A DNA stretch of 64,000 bases from Paraburkholderia sp. DHOC27 (GTDB lineage: Bacteria > Pseudomonadota > Gammaproteobacteria > Burkholderiales > Burkholderiaceae), in contig NZ_QVQV01000001.1 in NCBI RefSeq assembly GCF_003429005.1, positions 1,047,864 to 1,111,863 on the forward strand, in the 5' to 3' direction. Positions 1 through 8,406 of the stretch are shown here, piece by piece. The stretch's first letter is position 1. Each line of letters starts with the position of its first letter. The notes below the pieces were generated by a model that worked only from the letters and a program-made list of their open reading frames with translations, did no database searches and had not been told where the DNA came from. Position numbers and translations under genes: made by a program.

Positions 1-887
1 GTTTCGTTTGGGTCGCGCTAAAGGATCCCGAGGTTGAGGAACTCGACGCGATGCAGCAGCAGTTCGGGCTGCACGAACTGGCTGTCGAGGGGGTGCGGAT
101 TGGCCACCAGCCTCCAAAGATCGAAGAGTATGGAGAGTCGCTGTTTGCGGTGATGCATCCGCTGACCATAGAGGACGACCGCGAACTACTCGCGGGTGAG
201 ATCAGTGTGTTCGTTGGCCCGAACTATGTGCTGTCGGTACGCCGCCGGACCGATCAGGGTTTTCGTGAGGTGCGCGCGCGTTGTGAGCGCGAACCGGACA
301 GACTCAAGGATGGCTCGGCGTTCGTGCTCTACGCGCTGGCCGATCACGTCGTAGATTGCTATTTCCCGGTACTGGAAGCACTCGGCACCGAAATCGATGA
401 GATCGAAGAGCGCATTTTCCAGAAGCAAAGCCTTGCAGCATCGCGCGCCATCATTGAAAGCATGTACTCGCTCAAGCGCCGGCTGGTGCTATTCCAGCAT
501 CACGTTCAACCGTTTCATGAGGGCGTCGGCAAACTGACAGGCGGACGCGTGCCAAAAGTATGCGCCGGGATGCAGGCCTACTTTCGTGACCTGTTCGATC
601 ATCTTGACCGGATCGTGCGAATCACCGAGGCGCGTCGCGAAATGGTCGTGACCGCGGTTCAGGTCAACCTCGGGATGATTTCGCTGGCGGAAAGCGAAGT
701 AACCAAACGACTGGGCTCGTTCGCGGCTCTGTTCGCCGTGCCGACCATGATTGCCGGCATCTATGGAATGAATTTCCAGGAGATTCCCGAATTGCATTGG
801 CAGTTCGGCTATCCCGCCGTCATTGCGGTGATGGTCACGATCGACCTGTTTCTTTTCTGGCGCTTCAGGAAAGCCGGTTGGATGTGA
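1..887 (+). CDS. corA: CorA family magnesium/cobalt transporter, 5' end outside window
   Basis: Inner-membrane channel of the CorA (2-TM-GxN) family for Mg2+ and related divalent cations. The reading frame is already open at base 3 and encodes FVWVALKDPEVEELDAM before the first ATG at 51, which matches the cytoplasmic N-domain of CorA, so the true start lies upstream of the window. The C-terminal end carries the family signature GMN (residues 239-241 counted from the ATG at 51), between two hydrophobic helices and followed by a short basic tail. The gene converges on the SnoaL-like gene with a 20-bp gap. Family identification is secure; the transported ion is not determined. Confidence 0.93.
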   Translation, partial: FVWVALKDPEVEELDAMQQQFGLHELAVEGVRIGHQPPKIEEYGESLFAVMHPLTIEDDRELLAGEISVFVGPNYVLSVRRRTDQGFREVRARCEREPDRLKDGSAFVLYALADHVVDCYFPVLEALGTEIDEIEERIFQKQSLAASRAIIESMYSLKRRLVLFQHHVQPFHEGVGKLTGGRVPKVCAGMQAYFRDLFDHLDRIVRITEARREMVVTAVQVNLGMISLAESEVTKRLGSFAALFAVPTMIAGIYGMNFQEIPELHWQFGYPAVIAVMVTIDLFLFWRFRKAGWM

Positions 888-907
888 GGCGCCCCCACGC
901 CGCCGCC

Positions 908-1375
908 TCACTCCTGCGCGGGATAGGCGATATAACGAATGATCTTCCAGCTACCATCGGGCTGACGGCCGAATACATCGAGCCCGGTCTCATCATTCGA
1001 TTGCTGCTTGCCATTCAGGGTAGTGGTCGATATCCACGTCAGGCGCACGATGGCGAGCTTCCCGGAGACGATGATCTCCTTGATCTTGAGGTCGTAACGT
1101 AGCGATTGCGTCGTGTCGGCTAGCGCACGATGAAGACGCGCACAGAGCATCGGGTAGGTCCGCTCGGGTGCGCCATAGAAGTCGTAGCGAAGCTCGGGCG
1201 CGAACAGGTCGCAGATATGGGCTGCGCGTCGCGCATTGAAATCGTCCCGCCACTGGGTCAAGGCAGAGCGAATGGCGCTGGCGGGATCCTTGTCAGCTTC
1301 CGCCGCATTCAGCGCACAGGGGAGTGCGGCGAGAGCAAGCATGGTCGTGGCTGTGCGGAGTATCGGTCGAATCAT
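908..1375 (-). CDS. Exported SnoaL-like / NTF2-fold protein
   Basis: A 155-residue protein with an N-terminal hydrophobic signal peptide (about residues 1-24, ending near ALNAAEA) and a SnoaL/ketosteroid-isomerase-like cone fold. The fold is suggested by the pattern ALTQWRDDFNARRA, then CDLFAPELRYDF, and the closing DVFGRQPDGSWKIIRYIAYP. Such domains may be enzymes or only ligand-binding modules, so no reaction is assigned. The ATG at 1375 is chosen because AGAGG lies six bases upstream and the signal peptide begins there; a longer frame to 1405 exists. It is probably periplasmic and shows no obvious operon partner. Confidence 0.75.
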   Translation of the reverse strand: MIRPILRTATTMLALAALPCALNAAEADKDPASAIRSALTQWRDDFNARRAAHICDLFAPELRYDFYGAPERTYPMLCARLHRALADTTQSLRYDLKIKEIIVSGKLAIVRLTWISTTTLNGKQQSNDETGLDVFGRQPDGSWKIIRYIAYPAQE

Positions 1376-1441
1376 TCGTGCCTCTCGCGTATGAATGTCG
1401 CGCACATGTTCGACGCCTGGTCTCCGGTACTCCGCTCGCCA

Positions 1442-2359
1442 TCACCCCTTCCTGCCAGCCGACACGCGAGGCTTGCGAAACGTGTCGAGCACCGTGGCCG
1501 CTTCGAATGGCTTTTCCGCCGTGCGCGAACTCTTCATCAGGGCTTCGATACGCTGCGCCGTGTCCGTTGACGGCGCCGGCGTGTAGATCATGATCCTCAT
1601 CCCAGGCGCATCGGGCACTTCGAGCGATAGCGCATCGAGTTCCAGCACACCGGCCACCGGATGCTGAATCACCTTGCGCCAGTCGCTGCGTTTGAGCACT
1701 TCATGCTCCGCCCACCAGCGGCAGAAATCCGCGTCGGTGTCGGTCAATTCTTCAACCAGGTCCCGGAGAAACACTTCGCCGGACGGACGCAGGATGTAGT
1801 CGCCGCGAAACTGCGCGAGTACGCATTTTGCGTAGGCGTCCCAACCATGAAACAGCGAACGCGCGCCTTCCTGCTGAAAGGTGAACCACAGCAGATTGCA
1901 ACGCCCCGCGGGCATCTTGCGAAAATCGGTAAACACCTTCACGGCCGCGTCGTTCCACGTGACGTAGTTCCAGTTACCGTCCACCACGTACGCAGGCATG
2001 TTGCCCAGTTGATCGAGCATGCGACGCACGGTGTCAGTCACGTTCTGGGCGATGGGATACGGTCCCGGCGGCGTGTAATGATTGGCGAGTTCGAACAGAT
2101 GCGTGCGTTCATGCGTCGAGAGCTTGAGTGCATTCGCCAGGCTCTCAATCGTCTTGAACGACACGTTGACCTCGCGACCCTGTTCCAGCCACGCATACCA
2201 GGTGACGCTGATGCCGGCGCGTTCGGCCACTTCTTCGCGCCGTAGACCGGGCGTCTTCCTGCGATTGCCTGCCGGGAAGTCGATGTCTTCAGGCCGCAGC
2301 CGCGCGCGGCGCGTCCGCAAAAAATCAGCCAGTTCGTTCAACCGTTGCTGCTTTTCCAT
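1442..2359 (-). CDS. XRE-family regulator with MmyB-like ligand-binding domain
   Basis: A 305-residue DNA-binding regulator. An N-terminal HTH (about residues 8-75; RKTPGLRREEVAERAGIS then WYAWLEQGR) is followed by a MmyB-like PAS-type sensor domain (about 95-265; PAYVVDGNWNYVTWNDAA, FRGDY, FCRWWAEHEV). Members of this family usually repress a neighbouring oxidoreductase or themselves. ATG 2359 is chosen because the HTH begins directly after it; the frame can be read back to 2434 but then crosses the palindrome. A perfect 24-bp palindrome lies 28 bp upstream of the start, between it and a TATAAT-containing element, so autoregulation is likely. The next gene on the right, a sugar transporter operon, is divergent and could be a target. 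Confidence 0.88.
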   Translation of the reverse strand: MEKQQRLNELADFLRTRRARLRPEDIDFPAGNRRKTPGLRREEVAERAGISVTWYAWLEQGREVNVSFKTIESLANALKLSTHERTHLFELANHYTPPGPYPIAQNVTDTVRRMLDQLGNMPAYVVDGNWNYVTWNDAAVKVFTDFRKMPAGRCNLLWFTFQQEGARSLFHGWDAYAKCVLAQFRGDYILRPSGEVFLRDLVEELTDTDADFCRWWAEHEVLKRSDWRKVIQHPVAGVLELDALSLEVPDAPGMRIMIYTPAPSTDTAQRIEALMKSSRTAEKPFEAATVLDTFRKPRVSAGRKG

Positions 2360-2386
2360 TCCGCGTCTCCGAGAACTCTCCCTATT

Positions 2387-2410
2387 ACTGCCATTACTAG
2401 TAATGGCAGT
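2387..2410. promoter_or_regulatory. Perfect 24-bp palindrome, probable operator of the XRE regulator
   Basis: The half-site ACTGCCATTACT is followed by its exact reverse complement, giving 24 bp with no mismatch. It lies between the XRE gene start and the leftward TATAAT element, where a bound repressor would block transcription. The binding protein is inferred from position only. Confidence 0.7.
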
Positions 2411-2484
2411 TGCTAGATGCACCGTCCTATTCATGCCACATTTGCGCCGTCGGCCAGGTGTTCATTGTTTTGCGGCGGCAGCGC

Positions 2485-2516
2485 CTGATTATAGATCGCG
2501 CTCCGAACCAGCGTAT
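2485..2516 (-). promoter_or_regulatory. Conserved leftward promoter element upstream of the XRE regulator
   Basis: Read on the minus strand this stretch contains TATAAT (2493-2488), a consensus -10 hexamer, within a 32-bp block that is 26/32 identical to one at 59335-59366. Both blocks point at minus-strand genes (XRE regulator, BON lipoprotein). No good -35 hexamer is seen at 17 bp, so the conserved block itself may replace it. Confidence 0.5.
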
Positions 2517-2532
2517 TGCTGCACGTGCAGCA
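2517..2532. promoter_or_regulatory. Perfect 16-bp palindrome upstream of transporter operon I
   Basis: TGCTGCACGTGCAGCA is a perfect palindrome 64 bp before the start of the first transporter gene. It could be an operator for the rightward operon; no binding protein can be named. Confidence 0.4.
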
Positions 2533-2596
2533 GGCGCTCATGCCGCGCCGCGATGCCAAAACCTGGCGACGACCAAAAACATTCACGGAGACATAC

Positions 2597-3763
2597 ATGC
2601 GTCGCTTGATTCACTTCACACGTGCGAGCGTTCCGACGGCCGCAGTTGCGCTCGCAGTTGCACTATTTCTTCCGGCGCTCAGTGCGCATGCCGATTACAC
2701 CGGCGCGCCGCGCACCTTCCTGTTCAATCCGGCCGTGCAGATTCCGTTCTCGGACACGGCCAAATTCAAAAAGAAGCCACCGTACGTGATCGGCTTCGCC
2801 AACGCGGGCCTCGGCGATAGCTGGCGTGTTGTGATGCAGCATTCGCTGGAGAAGGCCGCGTCCGAGCACGCCGATGTGATCAAGCAGCTCATCATCACCA
2901 ACGGCAACATGGACGATGCGAAGCAGGCTGCGGACATTCAGGATCTGATTTCACGCGGCGTCGATTTGCTGATCGTCAGCGCGAACACCCAGAAGGCGCT
3001 CGATCCCGTCGTGACGCGCGCGATGAAGCAGGGTATCCCCGTAGTCATGGTGGACCGGCGCATTTCATCGGATAACTTCGTGTCCTTCGTGACGGGATCG
3101 GATGCGATGATGGGCCGCGTGTGGGCGCAATGGATCGTCGAGAAACTGCATGGCAAGGGCAACGTCATCATGCTGGCCGGCCAGGCAGGATCGAGCGTGA
3201 GCGCCGATCGTGAAGCCGCTGCGCACGAAGTGTTCTCGCAGTATCCGGGTATCAAGGTGCTCGACACGGTGTACTCGGACTGGAGCCCCGTGAAGGCCAA
3301 GCAGCAGATGCAGGCGATGATTGCGAAGTATGGCCACAACATTAACGCCGTGTGGTGTGCGCACGGTCTGCCGGTTGCGGGCTCCATTGACGCGTTCCTC
3401 GCGGCGGGCTTCAAGGCTGGCGAAATTCCGCCGCACACCACCGCCGATCTGAATGGTCCGCTACAACTCGCCTTGCAGTACAAGATTCCGATGCTCGAAA
3501 TCGGCTACCCGCCTTCGATGGGAAGCACCTCGATCGACGTCGCATTGAAAGTGCTGAATGGCGAACCGCTGCCCAAGATCTACGAGATCAGCCCGCAGAT
3601 TGCGTTGACCCGTGGCGACGAAACGGCGTCGGTGCCGCATCCCGACCAGTACATCGACCAGATCGTGGATGCCAAGGGACCGCCGGATGAACTCATCGAC
3701 GGTGGCATGGGACCGGGTTACAACCCGTCCACGTTCAAGGTCAAGCTGCCGGGGGAAAAATGA
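2597..3763 (+). CDS. CUT2-type sugar ABC transporter, periplasmic substrate-binding protein (module I)
   Basis: A 388-residue periplasmic binding protein of the ribose/galactose type (peripla_BP_4). It delivers an unknown polyol- or sugar-like ligand to the ABC permease encoded downstream. The signal peptide covers about residues 1-32 and ends ALSAHA. The body shows the type I fold pattern: PYVIGFANAGLGDSWR, then GVDLLIVSANTQKALDPVVTRAMKQGIPVVMVDR, then GGMGPGYNP near the end. ATG 2597 is chosen because GGAG lies 6 bp upstream and the signal peptide starts there; the open frame extends back to 2516. It overlaps the ATPase gene by 4 bp (ATGA), so the two are translationally coupled. It is the first gene of an operon that continues into aromatic ring cleavage. 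Confidence 0.92.
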   Translation: MRRLIHFTRASVPTAAVALAVALFLPALSAHADYTGAPRTFLFNPAVQIPFSDTAKFKKKPPYVIGFANAGLGDSWRVVMQHSLEKAASEHADVIKQLIITNGNMDDAKQAADIQDLISRGVDLLIVSANTQKALDPVVTRAMKQGIPVVMVDRRISSDNFVSFVTGSDAMMGRVWAQWIVEKLHGKGNVIMLAGQAGSSVSADREAAAHEVFSQYPGIKVLDTVYSDWSPVKAKQQMQAMIAKYGHNINAVWCAHGLPVAGSIDAFLAAGFKAGEIPPHTTADLNGPLQLALQYKIPMLEIGYPPSMGSTSIDVALKVLNGEPLPKIYEISPQIALTRGDETASVPHPDQYIDQIVDAKGPPDELIDGGMGPGYNPSTFKVKLPGEK

Positions 3764-5340
3764 GCGGCCAGCCAACCGTCACTTCTGCCGCACATGAAAA
3801 AACAGTAGGAGACCTGATCGAAGTACTGCAGGTGACCAAACGCTTTCCGGGCGTCAAGAGTCTCGATGCGGTCTCGTTTGGCGTGCGCGCGGGGGAAATC
3901 CATGCGCTCGTCGGCGAAAACGGTGCGGGCAAATCCACGCTCATGAAGGTCATGGCGGGCGCCTATCTGCCCGACGAAGGCGAGATTCGCTTCGACGGGC
4001 AGCCTGTGCAATGGAAGTCGGCGGCGGATGCGAAGCGGCGCGGTATTCACGTGATCTATCAGGAGCTGGTGCTGTTTCCGCAATCGAGCGTGGCCGAAAA
4101 CATCTTTGCCGGTGCCGAGCCGCGCTCCCGTCTCGGCACGGTGGACCATCGCGAGATGAACCGCCGCGCGCAGACCTTGCTTTCCGAACTCGGCGTCCAA
4201 CTCGATCCACGCGAACGGGTAGGCAATCTGTCCGTCGCGGATCAGCAAATGGTCGAGATCGCGAAAGCGATGGCCGCGGAGACCCGCGTGCTCGTGCTCG
4301 ATGAACCAACCGCCGTGATCGCCGGCAAGGAAGTGCAATTGTTGTTCGAGCGGGTGCGTCTGCTGCGCGACAAAGGCGTGGCGATCATCTACATCTCGCA
4401 CCGGCTCGAAGAGATTTTCGCGCTTTGCGATCGCGTGACGGTGATGAAAGACGGCCGCAAGGTGGGTACGCAAGCGGTCAGCGAGACGACCCGCGAGGGG
4501 CTCGTACGCATGATGGTGGGGCGCGAAATGAGCGAGATCTATCCGCCCAAGGCACGGCTTTCGAACGATGTGCCCACGCTGCTCGCGGTAGAAGGATTGC
4601 AGGTCGGCAACCGTGTGTTCGATGCCTCGCTGACAGTTCGGGCCGGCGAGATCGTCGGGCTGGCGGGCATGGTGGGCTCGGGGCGCACGGAGCTGGCGTC
4701 GGGCATCTTCGGCGCGATGCGCGCGGAGCGCGGCACGGTGGAAGTGCGCGGCGCGCGCCGCAAGCGCATGACACCGAATGCTGCGATCCGGCTCGGACTG
4801 GGTTTCGTCACCGAAGATCGCAAATCACAAGGTCTGCTGATGTATCTGAACGTTGCGCAAAACGTGACCGCAACGACGCTCCAGCGCGTTTCGCGCTTCG
4901 GCCTGTTGCGTGCCGGTGCCGAGCGTGATGCGGGTGCGAGCGCGATCAAGGAGTATGGCATCGCCGGTGCACGGCCCGGCGGCAGCGTGGCCACGCTTTC
5001 GGGCGGCAATCAGCAGAAAGTTTTGATCAGCCGTTGGGTGCGCGTGTGCAACAGCGTGCTGATTCTCGATGAACCCACGCGCGGCGTGGATGTCGGCGCG
5101 AAAGCGGAAATCTATCGGGTAATGCGGCAACTGACGGCACGCGGTCTTGGCATCCTGATGATCAGTTCCGAACTACAGGAAGTGATCGGCATGTCGGATC
5201 GTGTGCTCGTGATGCGCGAAGGACGCATTGCCGGTGAGGTCGACGGTGACCAGATGACCGAGCACGACATCATGCGGCTGGCGACGGGCGCGCAGTCCCA
5301 GTCCCCGGCACAAGGAGGCGAACATGCTTTCGCCCACTAA
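3760..5340 (+). CDS. CUT2-type sugar ABC transporter, double ATP-binding subunit (module I)
   Basis: A 526-residue RbsA/MglA-type ATPase with two fused ABC domains that powers the transporter from the cytoplasmic side. Domain 1 has Walker A GENGAGKST (residues 52-60), the signature LSVADQQMVEIAKAM and Walker B VLVLDEPTAV. Domain 2 has the usual degenerate P-loop of this family (GMVGSGRTEL) and an intact LSGGNQQK signature with LILDEPTRGVDVG. The start overlaps the binding-protein stop (ATGA) and the 3' end overlaps the next permease by 17 bp. All residues expected for a working CUT2 ATPase are present. Confidence 0.95.
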   Translation: MSGQPTVTSAAHEKTVGDLIEVLQVTKRFPGVKSLDAVSFGVRAGEIHALVGENGAGKSTLMKVMAGAYLPDEGEIRFDGQPVQWKSAADAKRRGIHVIYQELVLFPQSSVAENIFAGAEPRSRLGTVDHREMNRRAQTLLSELGVQLDPRERVGNLSVADQQMVEIAKAMAAETRVLVLDEPTAVIAGKEVQLLFERVRLLRDKGVAIIYISHRLEEIFALCDRVTVMKDGRKVGTQAVSETTREGLVRMMVGREMSEIYPPKARLSNDVPTLLAVEGLQVGNRVFDASLTVRAGEIVGLAGMVGSGRTELASGIFGAMRAERGTVEVRGARRKRMTPNAAIRLGLGFVTEDRKSQGLLMYLNVAQNVTATTLQRVSRFGLLRAGAERDAGASAIKEYGIAGARPGGSVATLSGGNQQKVLISRWVRVCNSVLILDEPTRGVDVGAKAEIYRVMRQLTARGLGILMISSELQEVIGMSDRVLVMREGRIAGEVDGDQMTEHDIMRLATGAQSQSPAQGGEHAFAH

Positions 5341-6322
5341 CACCAGCACCGGCAACGCGAACAGCACCAGCGGTAATCTGTTCAGGCATCACATCGCGCC
5401 GAATGGTGCGGCCTACGTGGTAGGCGCGCTGCTGCTCGTCCTGCTGATTGCAGGCGCCTTCGTGAGCGACCGGTTTGCGACGTTACCGAATCTGCTCAAC
5501 GTGCATCAACAGGCAACCGGTCTCGCCATCGTTGCGCTTGGACAAACCCTCACCATTCTCACGGGTGGCATCGACCTGTCGGTCGGTTCGCTGATTAGCG
5601 TAACCGCCACGCTGACTTCTGGCCTTGCCGACAATCCATACGGCGGCTGGGGTACAGCGATCGCCGCCGTTATCGTGCTGTCGTGCGCCGTGGGCTTCGC
5701 GAATGGCTTGCTGGTGCTCTGGCTGCGCGTTCATCCGCTGATCGTGACCTTGGGCATGGGCGCCGTGCTGCAAGGCGCGATTCTCTACTACTCCACCGGG
5801 CCGGCCGGTAACGTGCCCGACGGTTTCGATTCACTCGCGTATGGCCGTTATGCGGGTGTTCCCATCACGGCGACGCTGGTCGTGCTGCTTTACTTCGCCG
5901 TGTCGTTTTTCATGCGTCATTTCAGACTCGGACGCTACGTGTACATGGTCGGCGACGACGAACATGCGGCAACCCTCACGGGCATTCCGCGCGCCCGCGT
6001 GATCCTGTTCGTCTATGTTTTCTCGGCGCTCTGCGCGGGGCTGACGGGTATCTATCTGGCCGCGCAGTTCGGCTCCGGGCAGCCGTATCTCGGTGCGAAT
6101 TACACGCTTGCCTCGATCACGCCGGTTGTCGTGGGCGGGACGGTGCTTAGCGGTGGCCGGGGCGGGGTGATCGGCACGTTGATCGGCGTTTATCTGCTGA
6201 GCCTGCTGAACAATCTGATCAACTTCGCGGGCATCCCTTCACACTATCAATTGGTCATTCAGGGCGCGGCGATCATCGCGGCGGTGTCGGTGAATCTGCA
6301 ACGCAAGCGGGGGACGGCATGA
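5324..6322 (+). CDS. CUT2-type ABC transporter permease 1 (module I)
   Basis: A 332-residue integral membrane subunit of the BPD_transp_2/RbsC type with about nine or ten hydrophobic segments. It carries the family motif LTGGIDLSVGS near residue 85, and the C-terminal GGTVLSGGRGGVIGTLIG. It should pair with the second permease as a heterodimer in the inner membrane. An AAGGAGG sequence just upstream supports ATG 5324, which lies inside the ATPase gene. The 3' end overlaps permease 2 by 4 bp. Confidence 0.94.
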   Translation: MLSPTNTSTGNANSTSGNLFRHHIAPNGAAYVVGALLLVLLIAGAFVSDRFATLPNLLNVHQQATGLAIVALGQTLTILTGGIDLSVGSLISVTATLTSGLADNPYGGWGTAIAAVIVLSCAVGFANGLLVLWLRVHPLIVTLGMGAVLQGAILYYSTGPAGNVPDGFDSLAYGRYAGVPITATLVVLLYFAVSFFMRHFRLGRYVYMVGDDEHAATLTGIPRARVILFVYVFSALCAGLTGIYLAAQFGSGQPYLGANYTLASITPVVVGGTVLSGGRGGVIGTLIGVYLLSLLNNLINFAGIPSHYQLVIQGAAIIAAVSVNLQRKRGTA

Positions 6323-7290
6323 ACTCAGTCGTATCGAAACGCCGCCCGCCCATTGCACGCATGCTCTCGACGGACCTCCTCAGACGCTACGGCATCTTCC
6401 TGTTCCTCGTGCTGCTCGTCGCGGTGTCGGGCGTGTTGTCGCCGACGTTCCTGCGCATCGACAACGTCGTGAACATGCTGGTGCAGTTCGCGCCACTCGG
6501 TATCGTCGTCATCGGCCAGGTGTTCGTGATTCTGGTGGGTGGGCTCGATCTCTCAGTGGCCTCGGTGATGGCAACGGCTGCAGTCATCGCCACCGCCTTC
6601 GATGGCACGGATGCCTCGGCACCGGCGATCTTCGGTGCGACGCTGGTCATGTGCATCTGCGCCGGGTTGTTGAACGGCCTGCTCGTGACGAAGCGTCAGG
6701 TTTCGCCGTTCCTTGCCACGTTCGCCACCGCCGTGGTGCTGCAGGGCATTCGCTTCGCCTACACGCAGGGTTCGCCCTCGGGCAACGTGCCACCGCTCTT
6801 TCACGTCATGGGCACCGGTTCGCTTGGCGGGGTGCCGGTGAGCGTGCTGATGCTGGCGGTGTGCGCGGTCGTCTTTGGCGTACTGCTGCAATTTTCGACT
6901 TTCGGCCGACGCGTCTACATGGTGGGCGGCAATGCCGAGTCGGCCCGGCTGGTCGGTGTGAGCCCCGATTTCGTGCGCATTGTCTGCTACGTGATCAGCG
7001 CGTTGCTCGCGGGCCTCGCCGGTCTCGCGCTGTCTGGCTATGTGGGGATCGTCGATAACTGGGTGGGCCGCGGTTTCGAACTCGATTCGATCGTCGCTGC
7101 GGTGATGGGCGGACTTGCGCTGTCCGGTGGACGCGGCTCGTTACCCGGCGGCCTGGCAGGCGCGGCGATTCTCGTCATCGTTTTCAACATCGTGTTGCTG
7201 ATCGGCATGCCGGTGCAGGCTCAGATCATCGTCAAGGGCGTCATCATCATTGGGGCGTCGGCGTGCTATGTGACCCGCCGGCTTCGCTGA
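6319..7290 (+). CDS. CUT2-type ABC transporter permease 2 (module I)
   Basis: A 323-residue RbsC-type permease, paralogous to the preceding one. The motif LVGGLDLSVASVM lies near residue 73 and GGLALSGGRGSLPGGLAG near residue 257, and the hydrophobic segments match the family. A second permease gene implies a heterodimeric channel, where the E. coli ribose transporter uses one gene. Start overlaps the previous stop (ATGA). The next gene, a dehydrogenase, follows after 28 bp with AAGGAG in the gap, so the transport and catabolic genes look like one operon. Confidence 0.94.
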   Translation: MNSVVSKRRPPIARMLSTDLLRRYGIFLFLVLLVAVSGVLSPTFLRIDNVVNMLVQFAPLGIVVIGQVFVILVGGLDLSVASVMATAAVIATAFDGTDASAPAIFGATLVMCICAGLLNGLLVTKRQVSPFLATFATAVVLQGIRFAYTQGSPSGNVPPLFHVMGTGSLGGVPVSVLMLAVCAVVFGVLLQFSTFGRRVYMVGGNAESARLVGVSPDFVRIVCYVISALLAGLAGLALSGYVGIVDNWVGRGFELDSIVAAVMGGLALSGGRGSLPGGLAGAAILVIVFNIVLLIGMPVQAQIIVKGVIIIGASACYVTRRLR

Positions 7291-7318
7291 ATCGGCCCTG
7301 TAAACAAGGAGTCAATCC

Positions 7319-8389
7319 ATGAGAGCTGTTCGTTTCCATTGTGCTCACGATATTCGCGTCGAGAATGTGCCCGATCCGAGCGGAATGGGCGCCAACCAGA
7401 TGATCGTCAAGCCAATGTGGTGCGGCATCTGCGGAACCGATCTGCACGAATACCAGGCCGGACCGATTGTCGTGCCGACCGAACCGCACGCGCTCACCGG
7501 CGCAAAAGCGCCGCAAGTGCTGGGGCACGAATTCAGCGCGGAAGTGATCGAGGTGGGCAAGGACGTCAAGAACGTCCAGGCCGGCGACCGCATTTCGGTG
7601 ATGCCGCTCGCCTCCTGCGGTCAATGCTATTACTGCGCACGCGGCATGCGACACCTTTGCTCGAAGATGGGCTGCGTGGGGTTGAGTTGGGACGGCGGCG
7701 GCATGGCCGAATATACGGTGCTCAACGACTATCACGCGAACAGGCTGCCCGACACCGTCAGCGACAAGCAGGGCGCGCTGATCGAGCCGGCTGCGGTGGC
7801 GCTCTATGCCGTGGACCGCGGCGGTGTCACGGTAGGCTCGACGGTGCTTATCACGGGTGCCGGCCCGATCGGTGTGCTCGCCGCGCTGGCCTGTCATGCG
7901 GCGGGCGCGACGAAAATCTTCGTGAGCGATCCGAACCCTGCGCGCGCCGCGAAAATGGCCGGATTCGGCGTGGCGAGCGAGATCTTCGATCCAACGGATG
8001 GAGAGTTGCCGCAAAAGATCCGCGATCTGACCGAAGGAGTGGGCGTGGATGTTGCTATTGAGTGTGCAGGGAATCAGCACGCGCTCAATGCCTGCGTGGA
8101 TGCGGTGCGGTCCGCAGGCGCAGTCGTTCAGGCCGGTCTGCATGTGGGCAGCGCGAGTGTCGATCCCATGAAGTGGTCGCTGAAGGACATTCGCATTGAA
8201 GGCACATGGTGCTATCCGGTCACGATCTGGCCGCGCATCATCGGCATGATCGCCAACGGGAAATTTCCGGTGGAGAAGCTCATTCACGATCTGATCGATG
8301 CCGACGATGTTGTCGCAAAGGGCTTCGACGTGTTGAGCGACAAAGGCAGCGACAAGATGAAAATCCTCATCAATCCGCAGATGCGTTAA
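7319..8389 (+). CDS. Zinc-dependent alcohol/polyol dehydrogenase, butanediol/sorbitol dehydrogenase type (module I)
   Basis: A 356-residue medium-chain dehydrogenase expected to oxidise a secondary alcohol with NAD+. Catalytic zinc ligands are Cys38 (CGICGTD) with His70-Glu71 (GHE). The structural zinc site is complete: Cys100, 103, 106 and 114 in SCGQCYYCARGMRHLC. The nucleotide-binding Rossmann motif is GAGPIG. It resembles 2,3-butanediol and L-threonine dehydrogenases, but the context (sugar-type transporter, hydroxyquinol cleavage) points to a polyol or cyclitol substrate; that is inference. A paralog at 21358-22431 has lost the structural zinc cysteines. Confidence 0.9.
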   Translation: MRAVRFHCAHDIRVENVPDPSGMGANQMIVKPMWCGICGTDLHEYQAGPIVVPTEPHALTGAKAPQVLGHEFSAEVIEVGKDVKNVQAGDRISVMPLASCGQCYYCARGMRHLCSKMGCVGLSWDGGGMAEYTVLNDYHANRLPDTVSDKQGALIEPAAVALYAVDRGGVTVGSTVLITGAGPIGVLAALACHAAGATKIFVSDPNPARAAKMAGFGVASEIFDPTDGELPQKIRDLTEGVGVDVAIECAGNQHALNACVDAVRSAGAVVQAGLHVGSASVDPMKWSLKDIRIEGTWCYPVTIWPRIIGMIANGKFPVEKLIHDLIDADDVVAKGFDVLSDKGSDKMKILINPQMR

Positions 8390-8406
8390 AGGACCCGGAG
8401 ACTTGC

